Assembly (NCBI RefSeq): GCF_900105355.1 | Contig: NZ_FNSC01000001.1 | Coordinates: 4,030,001-4,094,000 of the forward strand | DNA length: 64,000 nucleotides | Source of the DNA: Pseudomonas anguilliseptica | GTDB lineage: Bacteria; Pseudomonadota; Gammaproteobacteria; Pseudomonadales; Pseudomonadaceae | Direction: 5' to 3' | Part shown: piece after piece, positions 8,315 through 17,922 of the stretch | Numbering within the stretch: position 1 is the stretch's first letter | Layout: every line of letters begins with the position of its first letter | Position numbers and translations under genes: made by a program | The notes under the pieces: generated by a model | Databases searched by the model: none | The model's input: only the letters and a program-made list of their open reading frames with translations | What the model was told of the DNA's origin: nothing

Positions 8315-9676
8315 ATGCGGATTTGTGTGATCGGAGCAGGGTATGTAGGGCTGGTATCGGCGGCCTGTTTTGCCGAGATGGGCAATCGGGTGATCTGCAT
8401 TGAGCGTGATGTGCAACGTGTGGTTCGGCTTGCCCGTGGCCAGTCGCCGATTTACGAGCCGGGGCTGGAGGCCATGCTGCAAACACATTTGAGCAGCGGT
8501 CAACTGAGCTTCAGCCGGCATCTGCATGAAGGTATCAAACAGGCCGAGATTATCTTTATCGCAGTCGGCACGCCGAGCGGGGAGGACGGCTCAGCGGACT
8601 TGTCGCATGTTCTGGCCGTGGCCGATGAACTGGGCGACCTGCTTGAGCAGAACTGCGTGGTGGTGAATAAATCAACGGTACCCGTAGGCACGGCAGAACG
8701 TGTTGCACAGCGCATCAACGGCCGATTGAGCAAACGCGGCAAACGCTTTGCGGTGACGCTGGCGAGTAACCCGGAGTTTCTCAAGGAAGGTTCGGCGATT
8801 GACGACTTTATGCGTCCCGACCGGGTGATTGTCGGCTGCGATGAGCCCGATGGGCATGAGTTGTTACGTCGCCTGTATGCGCCATTCCTGCGCAATCATG
8901 AGCGTTTGTTATGCATGGGGCTGCGGGCGGCTGAATTCAGCAAATATGCCGCCAACGCCTTTCTGGCCACCAAGATTTCCTTTATCAATGAAATGGCCAG
9001 CCTCTGTGCACGCCTGGATGTCGACATCGAGGATGTGCGGCGCGGCATCGGCAGCGACAAACGTATTGGTACCCACTTTATCTACGCCGGTTGCGGTTAT
9101 GGTGGCTCCTGTTTCCCCAAGGATGTGCGGGCGCTGATTCGCTGCGCAGAGCAGGAAGGCATTGAACCGGGCATCCTGCGCGCAGTCGAAGCCCGTAACG
9201 CGCTGCAGAAAACCCTGTTGTTTCAGGCATTGCGTGAGCACTTTTCCGGTTATTGGCAAGGGCGGGTGGTGGCGCTGTGGGGCCTGGCGTTCAAGCCAGG
9301 TACCGATGATCTGCGCGAAGCACCCAGCCTGGTTTTGCTCGATGCCTTGCTGGCTGTCGGCGTCACCGTTCAGGCGTGTGATCCGGTCGCGACAACGGCT
9401 CTTGCAGAGCGCTACAGTCAGGCGATTGATAGCGGTCAACTGCGCTTGAGCACGTCGCCATATAGCGTTGTTGAAGGTGCAGATGCGCTGGTGCTCGTCA
9501 CCGAATGGAAGCAGTTTCGCCAGCCCGACTTCGCCCGCATTCGTGGTTTGATGCGCATGCCTGTGCTGTTTGACGGGCGTAATATCTACGATGCCATGCA
9601 GTTGGCAGAGCTGGGTTTTCTTTACCGAGGCATTGGCCGGCCCGCGCAGGGGCATTGTAAGGCCAGTGCAGCCTGA
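8315..9676 (+). CDS. ugd: UDP-glucose 6-dehydrogenase
   Basis: A 453-residue cytosolic enzyme that oxidises UDP-glucose to UDP-glucuronate with two NAD+, supplying precursors for exopolysaccharide or LPS sugars. ATG 8315 has GAGGAG eight bases upstream. An N-terminal Rossmann motif (MRICVIGAGYVGLVSAACFA), SNPEFLKEGSAI and MRPDRVIVG are followed by the catalytic Cys at about residue 266 in GCGYGGSCFPKD; the C-terminal UDP-binding domain has LAFKPGTDDLREAPS. It is followed after 45 bp by galU, which makes its substrate, so the two probably form one unit. IS5 copy B sits just upstream. Confidence 0.96.
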   Translation: MRICVIGAGYVGLVSAACFAEMGNRVICIERDVQRVVRLARGQSPIYEPGLEAMLQTHLSSGQLSFSRHLHEGIKQAEIIFIAVGTPSGEDGSADLSHVLAVADELGDLLEQNCVVVNKSTVPVGTAERVAQRINGRLSKRGKRFAVTLASNPEFLKEGSAIDDFMRPDRVIVGCDEPDGHELLRRLYAPFLRNHERLLCMGLRAAEFSKYAANAFLATKISFINEMASLCARLDVDIEDVRRGIGSDKRIGTHFIYAGCGYGGSCFPKDVRALIRCAEQEGIEPGILRAVEARNALQKTLLFQALREHFSGYWQGRVVALWGLAFKPGTDDLREAPSLVLLDALLAVGVTVQACDPVATTALAERYSQAIDSGQLRLSTSPYSVVEGADALVLVTEWKQFRQPDFARIRGLMRMPVLFDGRNIYDAMQLAELGFLYRGIGRPAQGHCKASAA

Positions 9677-9721
9677 TAAACTGCGCACGCAATTTTCACC
9701 CCCATCTCCCCAAGGTTTCCC

Positions 9722-10561
9722 ATGATCAAGAAATGCTTGTTCCCAGCAGCCGGTTACGGCACCCGCTTTCTGCCAGCCACCAAGGCCATGCCCAAGGAAA
9801 TGCTGCCGATCGTGAACAAGCCGCTGATCCAGTACGGCGTCGAAGAGGCGTTGGAAGCCGGGCTGACGGAAATTGCCATGATCACCGGCCGCGGCAAACG
9901 TGCCCTGGAAGATCACTTCGACATCAGCTACGAGCTTGAGCAACAGATACGTGACACCGACAAGGAAAAATACCTGGTTGGCATTCGTCGTTTGATCGAC
10001 GAGTGCAGTTTTTCCTACACCCGTCAGGTGGAAATGAAAGGCCTCGGCCACGCCATTCTCTGTGGCCGCCCACTGATTGGTGATGAGCCCTTCGCCGTAG
10101 TGCTGGCTGACGACCTGTGCCTGAACCTGGAAGGCGACGCGGTGCTGACGCAGATGGTCAAGCTGTACAACCAGTTCCGCTGCTCGATCGTCGCCATTCA
10201 GGAAGTGCCACCGGAAGAAACCCATAAATATGGGGTGATCGCCGGCGAGATGATTCGCGACGACATCTACCGTGTTAACAGCATGGTCGAGAAGCCCAAG
10301 TCGGAAGACGCGCCGTCGAATCTGGCGATCATCGGTCGCTATATCCTGACTCCGGACATCTTCGAGCTGATTGAGCAAACCGAACCTGGCAAGGGCGGCG
10401 AAATCCAGATCACCGACGCACTGATGAAGCAGGCGCAGAATGGCTGCGTGATGGCCTACAAGTTCAAGGGCAAGCGTTTCGATTGCGGCGGTGCAGAAGG
10501 CTATATCGAAGCCACCAACTTCTGCTTCGAGAACCTCTACAAAACCGGCAAGGCCTATTGA
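9722..10561 (+). CDS. galU: UTP-glucose-1-phosphate uridylyltransferase
   Basis: A 279-residue nucleotidyltransferase that makes UDP-glucose from UTP and glucose-1-phosphate. The nucleotide-binding start LFPAAGYGTRFLPATKAMPK, then EMLPIVNKPLIQYGVEEA, is textbook GalU, and VVLADDLCLN and MVEKP match later motifs. The length is normal for the family. It follows ugd on the same strand and gives ugd its substrate. A perfect 11-bp hairpin 22 bp after the stop separates it from the convergent VOC gene. Confidence 0.97.
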   Translation: MIKKCLFPAAGYGTRFLPATKAMPKEMLPIVNKPLIQYGVEEALEAGLTEIAMITGRGKRALEDHFDISYELEQQIRDTDKEKYLVGIRRLIDECSFSYTRQVEMKGLGHAILCGRPLIGDEPFAVVLADDLCLNLEGDAVLTQMVKLYNQFRCSIVAIQEVPPEETHKYGVIAGEMIRDDIYRVNSMVEKPKSEDAPSNLAIIGRYILTPDIFELIEQTEPGKGGEIQITDALMKQAQNGCVMAYKFKGKRFDCGGAEGYIEATNFCFENLYKTGKAY

Positions 10562-10582
10562 TTAGGCACTTGACGCGGTAAT

Positions 10583-10608
10583 ACACAGCCACCTTCGGGT
10601 GGCTGTGT
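10583..10608. terminator. Hairpin between convergent galU and VOC genes
   Basis: A perfect 11-bp stem (ACACAGCCACC / GGTGGCTGTGT) with a TTCG tetraloop. There is no strong T-run on either side, so it may be a moderate terminator for galU or a bidirectional one. Confidence 0.65.
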
Positions 10609-10612
10609 GCAT

Positions 10613-11035
10613 TTAGGGCAAGGATATCTGCTCAGCGCCAGGCCCTAACGGCTGGCCGTAGCTGAACTCCACATAGTTGCCTGCGGGATCGCGCAGGCCG
10701 CAGTAGTAACCAACAGGGTAGGGCTCATCACGTGGCTCCCAGACCAGACACCCTGCCACTCGTGCTCGCGCCGCGATGCGATCAACCTGCTCTCGACTTT
10801 CCAGGGCAAAGCCCAAGTGACTGTAGTCGTCCGCAGCCAATTGGCGATCCTGCCCCCCCGGCATGATCACAAAAATAAAGCTGTGTTCCTTACCCTGTTC
10901 GGCCATCCAGACAATCCGTGAGCCTTTGCCAGCGCGCTGGTGAATCACCTGCATCGCGCAGAACTGCTCGTAAAAATTTACGCAGGCATCGAGGTCAGGC
11001 ACGTGCAAGGCCAGATGAGTAAGAGTAGGGCGCAT
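10613..11035 (-). CDS. VOC family (glyoxalase-like) protein
   Basis: A 140-residue vicinal-oxygen-chelate fold protein (MRPTLTHLALHVPDLDACVNFYEQF; later GFALESREQVDRIAARA and CGLRDPAGNYVEFSYGQ). Likely metal ligands are His in THLALHV, Glu/His in the middle strand and Glu in YVEFSY. Start 11035 has AGGAG at correct spacing; an in-frame ATG at 11074 is less likely. The substrate (methylglyoxal adduct, antibiotic or dioxygenase substrate) cannot be assigned. It is divergent from the glutathione reductase gene 83 bp away, and a glutathione link is only suggestive. Confidence 0.85.
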   Translation of the reverse strand: MRPTLTHLALHVPDLDACVNFYEQFCAMQVIHQRAGKGSRIVWMAEQGKEHSFIFVIMPGGQDRQLAADDYSHLGFALESREQVDRIAARARVAGCLVWEPRDEPYPVGYYCGLRDPAGNYVEFSYGQPLGPGAEQISLP

Positions 11036-11118
11036 AACGACTCTCCTGTTCTGCATGGCATCAAGTTTAGGCACTGGAGCTCCTTGGGGTATGCTGGCAG
11101 CTTGTTCTGGAGGCTGAA

Positions 11119-12477
11119 ATGACCTACGACTTCGACCTGTTTGTAATTGGCGCCGGTTCCGGCGGTGTGCGGGCTGCGCGATTTGCTGCCGGCTATGGCG
11201 CGCGCGTGGCGGTTGCCGAAAGCCGCTACCTCGGCGGCACCTGCGTCAATGTTGGCTGCGTACCGAAGAAACTGCTGGTTTATGGTGCACACTTCGCCGA
11301 CGACTTCGCACAGGCGCAAGGCTTTGGCTGGGAACTGGGGGAGAGCAAGTTCGACTGGTCGACCCTGATCAGTAACAAAAACCGTGAAATCGACCGACTC
11401 AATGGCATCTATCGCAACCTGTTGGTTAACAGTGGTGTGACCTTGCTCGAAGGCCACGCGCGGATTGTCGATGAACACAGTGTTGAACTGGGCGGACAGC
11501 GTTACAGCGCCAAGCACATCCTGATTGCCACCGGCGGCTGGCCGCAGATTCCTGAAGTGCCTGGGCATGAACATGCCATTGGCTCGAATGAGGTTTTCTT
11601 TCTTGAGCAGCTGCCCAAGCGCGTGCTGGTGGTGGGCGGCGGTTATATCGCCGTGGAATTCGCTTCGATCTTCAACGGACTGGGCGCATGCACCTCGCTG
11701 CTTTATCGCGGAGAGCTGTTCCTGCGTGGCTTCGACAAGGCCGTGCGCTTGCACCTAGAGGAAGAGTTGAGCAAGCGTGGTGTGGATCTGCAATTCAACA
11801 GCGATATCGCCCGCATCGACAAGCAGGCCGATGGCAGCCTGCTGGCCACCCTCAAGGATGGCCGCGTGCTTGAAACCGACTGTGTTTTCTATGCCACCGG
11901 ACGCCGGCCGATGCTGGATAACCTGGGACTGGAAAATACCCATGTGCAGCTCGATGAGCGCGGCTTTATCAAGGTCGACGAGCAATACCAGACTACGGTA
12001 CCGTCAATCCTCGCCATCGGCGATGTGATCGGTCGCGTACAGCTGACGCCCGTAGCACTGGCCGAAGGCATGGCGGTAGCACGACGCCTGTTCAAGCCTG
12101 AGGAATACAGCAAGGTCGACTACCGGCTGATCCCTACGGCCGTATTCAGCCTGCCGAATATAGGCACAGTCGGGCTCAGTGAAGAGCAGGCGAAGGAGGA
12201 GGGCTACAACGTCACGGTCTTCGAAAGCCGCTTCCGTCCGATGAAGCTGACCATGACCGAAAGCCAGGAGCGCACCCTGATGAAACTGGTGGTGGACGCT
12301 GCCACAGACCGCGTACTGGGCTGTCATATGGTTGGCCCGGACGCCGGTGAAATTGTCCAGGGACTGGCAGTGGCGCTTAAAGCAGGCGCAACCAAGCAAT
12401 TGTTCGATGAAACCATCGGCGTGCATCCAACGGCCGCCGAAGAGTTCGTCACCATGCGTACCCCTGTGTCCTCCTGA
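11119..12477 (+). CDS. gor: Glutathione-disulfide reductase
   Basis: A 452-residue FAD flavoprotein that reduces oxidised glutathione with NADPH in the cytoplasm. FAD site [17 protein letters not shown]; redox-active pair C42/C47 in [19 protein letters not shown] motif [19 protein letters not shown] with Arg residues further on ([11 protein letters not shown]); C-terminal dimer-interface catalytic motif [10 protein letters not shown]. Full length. A GGAGG ribosome site is four bases before the start. The UPF0126 gene follows after 7 bp and is probably co-transcribed. Confidence 0.95.
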   Translation: MTYDFDLFVIGAGSGGVRAARFAAGYGARVAVAESRYLGGTCVNVGCVPKKLLVYGAHFADDFAQAQGFGWELGESKFDWSTLISNKNREIDRLNGIYRNLLVNSGVTLLEGHARIVDEHSVELGGQRYSAKHILIATGGWPQIPEVPGHEHAIGSNEVFFLEQLPKRVLVVGGGYIAVEFASIFNGLGACTSLLYRGELFLRGFDKAVRLHLEEELSKRGVDLQFNSDIARIDKQADGSLLATLKDGRVLETDCVFYATGRRPMLDNLGLENTHVQLDERGFIKVDEQYQTTVPSILAIGDVIGRVQLTPVALAEGMAVARRLFKPEEYSKVDYRLIPTAVFSLPNIGTVGLSEEQAKEEGYNVTVFESRFRPMKLTMTESQERTLMKLVVDAATDRVLGCHMVGPDAGEIVQGLAVALKAGATKQLFDETIGVHPTAAEEFVTMRTPVSS

Positions 12478-12484
12478 GGTCAGC

Positions 12485-13108
12485 ATGGCGCAACTGTTCT
12501 ATCTGGCCGATCTGTTCGGCGTTGCGGTCTTTGCCATCACCGGCGCACTGATGGCCGGGCGCAAGTCCATGGACCTGTTTGGTGTACTGGTGATAGCCAT
12601 CGTTACTGCGCTTGGCGGTGGCACGCTGCGTGATGTAATACTGGACAACCATCCGGTTAGCTGGATTCGCAACGACCTGTATATCGTTGTCGCATCGCTG
12701 GCAGCCGTCGCTACGGTGCTCTGGGTACGTCTGACGCAGCCAATCCACGAGAAAGGCCTGTTACTGGCGGATGCTTTCGGGCTGGCGGTATTTACCGTGA
12801 TCGGAACCGAGGTCGCCATGCAACACAACGTGCCCCACAGCACGGCAGTGATCATGGGCGTGATGACCGGTGTAGCCGGTGGGGTCATGCGCGATGTGAT
12901 CTGCAATGAGATCCCGCTGATCTTCCAGAAAGAAATCTATGCAACAGCCTGCATTGCCGGTGCCCTGATGTTTATCGGCATGCGTGCGCTGGACACACCA
13001 CACTGGCTAGATACCGGGGTGGCCATGCTGACCGTGCTGCTGATTCGCCTGGCGGCCATTCGCTGGCATATAGCGCTGCCCAGCTTTCATTTATTGGATC
13101 GTGACTGA
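12485..13108 (+). CDS. UPF0126 / trimeric intracellular cation channel-like membrane protein
   Basis: A 207-residue inner-membrane protein with about seven hydrophobic segments arranged as two repeats. Each repeat holds the family signature: ALGGGTLRDVILDNHP and VAGGVMRDVICNEIP. The UPF0126 (YicG-type) fold is related to TRIC channels; glycine or cation transport has been proposed for bacterial members. ATG 12485 has GAGGT upstream and lies 7 bp after gor. A far longer in-frame ORF overlaps gor and is not the real start. Confidence 0.88.
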   Translation: MAQLFYLADLFGVAVFAITGALMAGRKSMDLFGVLVIAIVTALGGGTLRDVILDNHPVSWIRNDLYIVVASLAAVATVLWVRLTQPIHEKGLLLADAFGLAVFTVIGTEVAMQHNVPHSTAVIMGVMTGVAGGVMRDVICNEIPLIFQKEIYATACIAGALMFIGMRALDTPHWLDTGVAMLTVLLIRLAAIRWHIALPSFHLLDRD

Positions 13109-13444
13109 AAGGAGTGAGCGGAGGCAACAGGGATTGAGCTAAGGGGGTTGGCATGAGTCAGGGACGCATACAACCGCCCGAAGCACGCCGAGAACTGCGA
13201 CTGCTCTGTGTGCTGGTCATAACTGCAAATGGCCTCATTAACTGTCAGCCAAACAAACCGTAGTTAATCCAGCTGACGAAAGCCCGTAAACCCTTGATTT
13301 ATGGGCCTCGTAATCTGCACCTGTGACGTGGCGTTATATTAACAGCACTTCCATAGCCCTTGGCATTTACCTTGTGAGCCCAATATTATATCGGGCTTCA
13401 ATGCAGTGACTGATACCGAGAACACGAGTTTGGAGTGGCTTACT
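13109..13444. other. Intergenic region, no assured gene
   Basis: It holds a 36-codon plus-strand ORF at 13153-13263 (MSQGRIQPPEARRELRLLCV...) with AAGGGGG six bases ahead, which could be a micro-protein or a chance ORF. A weak GCCC/GGGC hairpin around 13378-13398 may end the minus-strand gene at 13445. Base composition falls toward the right, where the lower-GC binding-protein genes begin. Confidence 0.4.
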
Positions 13445-14206
13445 CTAGTGTGATTTGCTTATTGGAGACCATTCATTGCGCACTTTTTTGTAGTAGTCGC
13501 CCATGCCGTAACTAACCCAAATTGCACGAGTTTCCTCTGAGAAAAGGCCCTCTTTGAGCGCTTCGCGCAGTACTGCCTGCGTGGCTGAGTCGGTCTTTGG
13601 ATTGCACGCCAACCAGCGATCCAACTGAGCGACCGTAAATAAGCGTGTGACCGCTATCTCTTCTCTAGCAGCCAGTTCTGAACTTACATCACTCAGTAAT
13701 ACGTCGAAGCGCTTGGCGTTGAGCATTTTTAGGCCAAGCGCATTGATATGCAGGGGGACGTATTTTATCCCGGCATCGTCGAGAAGGTATCGAACTTCGG
13801 CCATATCTACAGTGCTTACCTTGTAATTCTTCAGATCGTTGAGGGAAGTGGCCTCAACTTGAGCATCGCGGCGTGCATACGCCCATATGAAGATTGGGGT
13901 AATTTTACTGAGATAGATTAAAACCTCAGCATCAGAAGCTGAGTAATTTAATGCCAATACGCAGGTATCGGGTGTTTGTTGCGAAAACTGAAGGGCGCGC
14001 CGAATTGGCATTGACACTATTCGGGTCTTGATGCCTCGATTTTGCGCAATCATTTCGAACGAATCGACATATGGTCCGGAAATTTTCCCCGATCGCTCAG
14101 TGACAAATGGAGGGTAGGGCTCAACTAGAACAGTGACACCATTAGCCAGCGCGCCATGCGCCAGGCTCAGTAGCAGTACTAAAGGCAGCAACCTATAAAC
14201 TGACAT
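13445..14206 (-). CDS. Periplasmic substrate-binding protein, SBP_bac_3-like
   Basis: A 253-residue exported protein. Signal peptide residues 1-21 (MSVYRLLPLVLLLSLAHGALA) with cleavage before NGVTVLVEPYPPFV; the YPPF segment is typical of family-3 solute-binding proteins (amino-acid type), and VDSFEMIAQNRGIKTRIVSMP and KRFDVLLSDVSSELAAREE fit the two-lobed fold. No permease or ATPase gene is nearby. Such stand-alone proteins can feed a distant transporter or a sensor. It follows a truncated sugar-binding-type gene on the same strand after 13 bp. Its lower GC than gor suggests acquired DNA. Confidence 0.75.
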   Translation of the reverse strand: MSVYRLLPLVLLLSLAHGALANGVTVLVEPYPPFVTERSGKISGPYVDSFEMIAQNRGIKTRIVSMPIRRALQFSQQTPDTCVLALNYSASDAEVLIYLSKITPIFIWAYARRDAQVEATSLNDLKNYKVSTVDMAEVRYLLDDAGIKYVPLHINALGLKMLNAKRFDVLLSDVSSELAAREEIAVTRLFTVAQLDRWLACNPKTDSATQAVLREALKEGLFSEETRAIWVSYGMGDYYKKVRNEWSPISKSH

Positions 14207-14219
14207 ACTTTTTTGAGCC

Positions 14220-14645
14220 TCATTGACGAGTGATCAATTTCAGAGGGGTTTGTACAAATGTAGGCAGGTCCTTTTGTGGGGTTTCTTCTGAGAGTGCTTT
14301 TAGAGCCATTTCGATACCAAAAACGGCCTGCTGCCCTGCGAACTGATCGACCGTGGCCAATATACGACCGTCCGCCAGCATAGGCGCTATTGGTGAAATA
14401 TTGTCGTAGCCAATAATCTTAATTTTGCCCTCACGGCCAGCATTGCGCACGGCAGTAGCTACACCCAGGGCCATGCTGTCGTTGCCACACAAAAAGGCCT
14501 TGAGGTCTGGGTATTTTTGTAGCATTTCGGTTGCAACTCTCTCAGCGATAACCGTCTCCCACTGACCACTCTGGACTTCTACGACATCTATCCCAGCACT
14601 CGCCATTGAGGCGCGCACGACCATCAAGTTTATTGTCGATATTGA
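14220..14645 (-). pseudogene. Sugar-type periplasmic binding protein, 5'-truncated fragment
   Basis: About 138 codons matching the C-terminal lobe of RbsB/LacI-type periplasmic binding proteins: LKAFLCGNDSMALGVATAVRNAG, then IKIIGYDNISPIAPMLADG and LATVDQFAGQQAVFG. The signal peptide and first lobe (about 150 residues) are missing. The frame closes at a TAA (14646-14648), and IS66 copy 2 begins at 14658. The insertion or a linked deletion removed the front of the gene. The remnant could be translated from an internal TTG/ATG but would not fold as a full binding protein. Confidence 0.8.
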
Positions 14646-14740
14646 TTACGGTTATTCGTAAGCGCTCCATAAACCTCATCTACAAATGATCCGCAGGCCA
14701 GCCAATGCTGAGCTCCAATTTCTTTCTGGAGCCAGCCGTC

Positions 14741-15100
14741 ATGATGCGCCCCGACGCCAAAGTCGAAAAAGTCTATCTATACCCCAAGCCGGTGGATTTC
14801 CGAAAATCCATCGATGGCCTGGCCGCCCTGGTCGAGCTGGATATCAAGGTGGCGGTGTTCGACCCGGTGCTGTTCGTCTTCCTCAACCGCGCGCGCAGCC
14901 GGGTGAAGATTTTGTATTGGGAGCGCAACGGCTTTTGCCTGTGGCTCAAGCGATTGGAGGCTGAACGCTTCAAGTCGCATCCGGAACCTGGCGAAGATGC
15001 GATCGTGCTGACGGCCCAGGAGTTGAACTGGTTGTTGGACGGTATCGACCTGTGGCGCAACCGGCCGCACCAGGTTTTGACCCCTAGGTTCGTCACCTGA
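14741..15100 (+). CDS. tnpB: IS66 family accessory protein TnpB (copy 2)
   Basis: The predicted protein is identical to copy 1 TnpB and intact (KVYLYPKPVDFRKSIDG and YWERNGFCLWLKRLE motifs). The start was chosen as in copy 1; ATG 14705 is an alternative. The tnpC downstream is frameshifted. Confidence 0.9.
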   Translation: MMRPDAKVEKVYLYPKPVDFRKSIDGLAALVELDIKVAVFDPVLFVFLNRARSRVKILYWERNGFCLWLKRLEAERFKSHPEPGEDAIVLTAQELNWLLDGIDLWRNRPHQVLTPRFVT

Positions 15101-15118
15101 GCCGGTATAATCCACGGC

Positions 15119-16674
15119 ATGATTTCTGTGCCCGAAACCCTTCCTGATGACCCCGCCGCGCTCAAGCAATTGCTCGCTGAGGTGTTGTCGTCGGCGCAGG
15201 AATTGGCCAAGGACAAGGATGGGCAGATCGAGCGCCTGCGCGAACAAAACGCGCTGTTGATCCAGCGCCTGTTCGGCCGTAAATCCGAGCAGAGCAGCGA
15301 CCCGGATTCACCGCAGCTAGAGATGTTCAACGAAGCGGAAAGCCTGGCCGAAGCGGCGGCTGAAGCTCCGGCCGCTGAGGTCGAGGAAGAAGTCGTTGCG
15401 CCGACCAAGCGCCGCGGCAAGCGCAAGCCGTTACCGGCCGAACTACCGCGTGTCGAGGTCATCCACGAACTGCCCGAACACGAACTGACCTGCGAATGCG
15501 GTTGCCGCAAGCAGGCCATCGGCGAAGAAACCAGCGAGCAGCTGGAAATCATCCCGATGCAGGTTCAGGTGATCCGCCACATTCGCAAGACCTATGCCTG
15601 CAAGGCCTGCGAAAGCGCGCCGGTCACCGCTGACAAACCGGCCCAACTGATCGAGAAAAGCCTGGCCAGCCCGAGCGTGCTGGCGATGCTGCTGACCAGC
15701 AAATACGCCGACGGCATCCCACTGTATCGCTTCGAAAAGATGCTCAGTCGCCATGGCATCGACATCCCCCGGCAGACCCTGGCGCGCTGGGTGATCCAGT
15801 GCGGCGAACTGCTACAACCGTTGCTCAACCTGATGCGCGACAGGCTGCTGGACAGTCCGGTGATCCACTGCGATGAAACCCGCGTGCAGGTGCTCAAGGA
15901 GCCTGGGCGCGATCCGAGCAGCCACTCCTGGATGTGGGTGCAGACCGGTGGCCCGCCTGGCAAACCGGTGATCCTCTTCGACTACACAACCAGCCGCGCG
16001 CAGGAGGTGCCGCTGCGCCTGCTCGACGGTTATCGCGGCTACCTGATGACCGACGATTACGCCGGCTCAACGCCGTGGCCGCACAACAAGGTGTTGAGCG
16101 CCTGGCCTGCTGGGCGCATGCGCGGCGCAAGTTCGTCGAAGCGCAAAAGGTGCAACCGAAGGGCAAAACCGGGCGTGCCGACATCGCGTTGGGGATGATC
16201 AACAAGCTCTACGGCATCGAGCGCGAACTTAAGGATGCCAGCGATGAACAGCGCTACCGGGGCCGCCAGCAGCACAGCCTACCGCTCCTCGATCAGCTCA
16301 AGACCTGGCTGGAGAAACCCCAGCCGCAGGTCACGGCGCAGAATGCCCTGGGCAAAGCAGTGAACTACCTGGCGAGCAACTGGAGCCGACTCGAACGCTA
16401 CATCGAGGCTGGCCACCTGCAGATCGATAACAACGCTGCCGAGCGCGCGATCCGGCCCTTCGTCATAGGTCGCAAGAACTGGCTGTTCAGCGACACGCCG
16501 AAAGGCGCGACCGCCAGCGCCCAACTCTACAGCCTGGTGGAAACCGCCAAGACCAATGGCCAGGAGCCCTACGCCTGGCTGCGCCATGTCCTCGAACGCC
16601 TGCCGCTGGCCAACAGCGTTGAAGCCTACGAAGCGCTGCTGCCTTGGAACTGCCAACCAACGACGCCACTGTAA
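15119..16674 (+). pseudogene. tnpC: IS66 transposase TnpC, frameshifted (copy 2)
   Basis: Relative to copy 1, one base is missing at about 16067 (GCCGGCTCAACG instead of GCCGGCTACAACG), directly after the second catalytic Asp segment MTDDYAG. The first frame runs off into 33 unrelated residues and stops at 16198. The rest of the DDE domain, including the catalytic Glu in [11 protein letters not shown], is in another frame to 16674. The product cannot have a complete active site unless a programmed shift restores it. Copy 3 has exactly the same lesion. Confidence 0.92.
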
Positions 16675-16903
16675 AACGCAAAACCTCTCCAGAGGGAGGT
16701 GGGGTCTATGGAGCGCTTACGGTCGATGCTGCTCAAGCTCAACAAATCGCCATAGCTGATAGTGATCTCCAAATACCGGCGCAAGCGGGATCTCGGCATG
16801 CCTGTAGGTGGTAAACATTCATGCGCCTCTTCATTTAAGCTATATACAGCATAGCTCATTCAGGGCCAAAAAGGCTTCATCGTTCCTTTTGCGAGGACGC
16901 AAA

Positions 16904-17182
16904 GTGGAACTGAATGAAGCGCTGGGTTTAGTGATAAAGGCGATTCGGCAGCAGAGGGCGCTCTCTCAGGAAAACCTGGGAGCAAGTCAGAGCTACATCA
17001 GTATGATCGAGCGTGGTAAGTGGAACCCCACCATTGGAAAAATTGAGCAAGTCGCAGAGGTTCTCTCTGTCCAACCAGCAACGCTGCTGGTTCTTGCACA
17101 CCTGAAGCAAACATCTACGTCCGATGTGGACGCGATCCGAAAGGAAGTCCAAACCGAGGTTGCTGGTTTCATGGCTGGCTGA
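16904..17182 (+). CDS. Small Xre-type helix-turn-helix regulator
   Basis: A 92-residue protein with one Xre/Cro-type HTH at about residues 7-60: LGLVIKAIRQQRALSQENLG, then SQSYISMIERGKWNPTIGKIEQVAEVLSV. The GTG at 16904 starts right at the domain; the frame stays open upstream to 16808, giving a longer alternative. The C-terminal 30 residues are polar and may aid dimerisation. It stands alone between IS66 copy 2 and the dif-like site, so whether it belongs to the chromosome, an older phage or a satellite is unclear. Confidence 0.8.
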   Translation: MELNEALGLVIKAIRQQRALSQENLGASQSYISMIERGKWNPTIGKIEQVAEVLSVQPATLLVLAHLKQTSTSDVDAIRKEVQTEVAGFMAG

Positions 17183-17786
17183 AAGTAGCGCAGATAGGCC
17201 CATGAGTTTCAAAATTGCCGACTGGGAAACGCTGTAATTTCAAATTTGCCTTTCAAACTCAAGGGAAGAAAGGTGTCAGGGTGAATTCGGTTTCGCAAGA
17301 AAGCCTCCTGTAGGGTAGGAATCGTCAAAATCCGGGGAGGCTGCCCCGGGTTTTGACAATTCCCCTCAATAATTTTGAGATTTCCTTCCGGGTATTGGAG
17401 GCCCCTTGCCCATGATCTGGAACGTGTTGCACAGCTGTCGCTTTTTGAGGGCGATTGAAGTCCTCCGCATGGTCAGAGGGCAACGGCAACGACGGGAGAG
17501 TCAGTGATGCCACTCGCGGCCGGCGCCGAACACCGCGCATGCCTCTCCGTACCAGGCCATCGGACCAGTCCGACGAAGGCGGGCGGGCACCATTTAGAGC
17601 AAAAATTAGTCCCGAGGATGGCGAGGGAATTTCGAATTTGCGATTTTCTGGGAGAGCTTGTTTCAAATTCAGACGAATTTTCCGGCCAGCCGTAGGAGTT
17701 TCAGATGAAAAGTCTCGAATTTCCGTATTCGCAAGGGTATTTCGGTTGCTGAGCACCTAAATTGCAACACTTCTGAAACGGCACTC
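17183..17786. other. Gene-poor stretch left of the dif-like site
   Basis: No convincing gene is seen. Overlapping ORFs on both strands between about 17325 and 17760 look like chance frames because neither has a recognisable domain or a ribosome site. It contains a large imperfect palindrome (17318-17363) and several A/T-rich words built on TTTCAAAT and GAATTT. Under the inferred insertion model, the right end of this stretch is host DNA beside the XerC arm of dif. Confidence 0.5.
17318..17363. repeat. Long imperfect inverted repeat (20-bp arms)
   Basis: The arms at 17318-17337 and 17344-17363 pair with two mismatches around a 6-base loop; the core pairs GTCAAAATCCGGGG with CCCCGGGTTTTGAC. 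It may be a terminator, an extragenic palindrome or a folded RNA. There is no T-run on the plus strand beyond a TTCCCC tail. No second copy was seen in the window. Confidence 0.75.
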
Positions 17787-17814
17787 ACTTAACATAATAT
17801 ACATTATGCGAAGC
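17787..17814. other. dif: dif-like XerC/XerD recombination site; left junction (attL) of the phage array
   Basis: On the minus strand this 28-mer reads GCTTCGCATAATGTATATTA, then TGTTAAGT, and matches the Pseudomonas/E. coli dif consensus as I remember it at all but two outer positions. On the plus strand the XerC-type arm ACTTAACATAA is on the left, the 6-bp spacer TATACA is central, and the XerD-type arm TTATGCGAAGC (17804-17814) is on the right. The right arm recurs at both phage-phage junctions and the left arm does not, so the left arm is host-derived and the right arm can be supplied by the phage. Confidence 0.88.
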
Positions 17815-17922
17815 CTCTAGTCAGGAAGGCGCCAGAACGGCGCTGTGCTTTGCGTTCTACGCGATCTGGTATCACGCAGCGGGTTTTAATCAAAAGCGCT
17901 CAGAAAACGATTCTAGGCGGTT

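Larger units (their letters stand above)
14658..16720 (+). mobile_element. IS66-family insertion sequence, copy 2 (complete ends, defective tnpC)
   Basis: 2,063 bp with both GTAAGCGCTCCATA-type ends. It is one base shorter than copy 1 because of a single-base deletion in tnpC. The flanking 8-mers are GGTTATTC (left) and GGTCGATG (right), not a duplication. It faces copy 3 across the phage array and shares copy 3's frameshift. Confidence 0.93.

Noticed and set aside
17325..17760. Overlapping 143-aa and 101-aa ORFs on opposite strands left of dif
   Set aside because: Mirror frames without ribosome sites or domains; neither is convincing.
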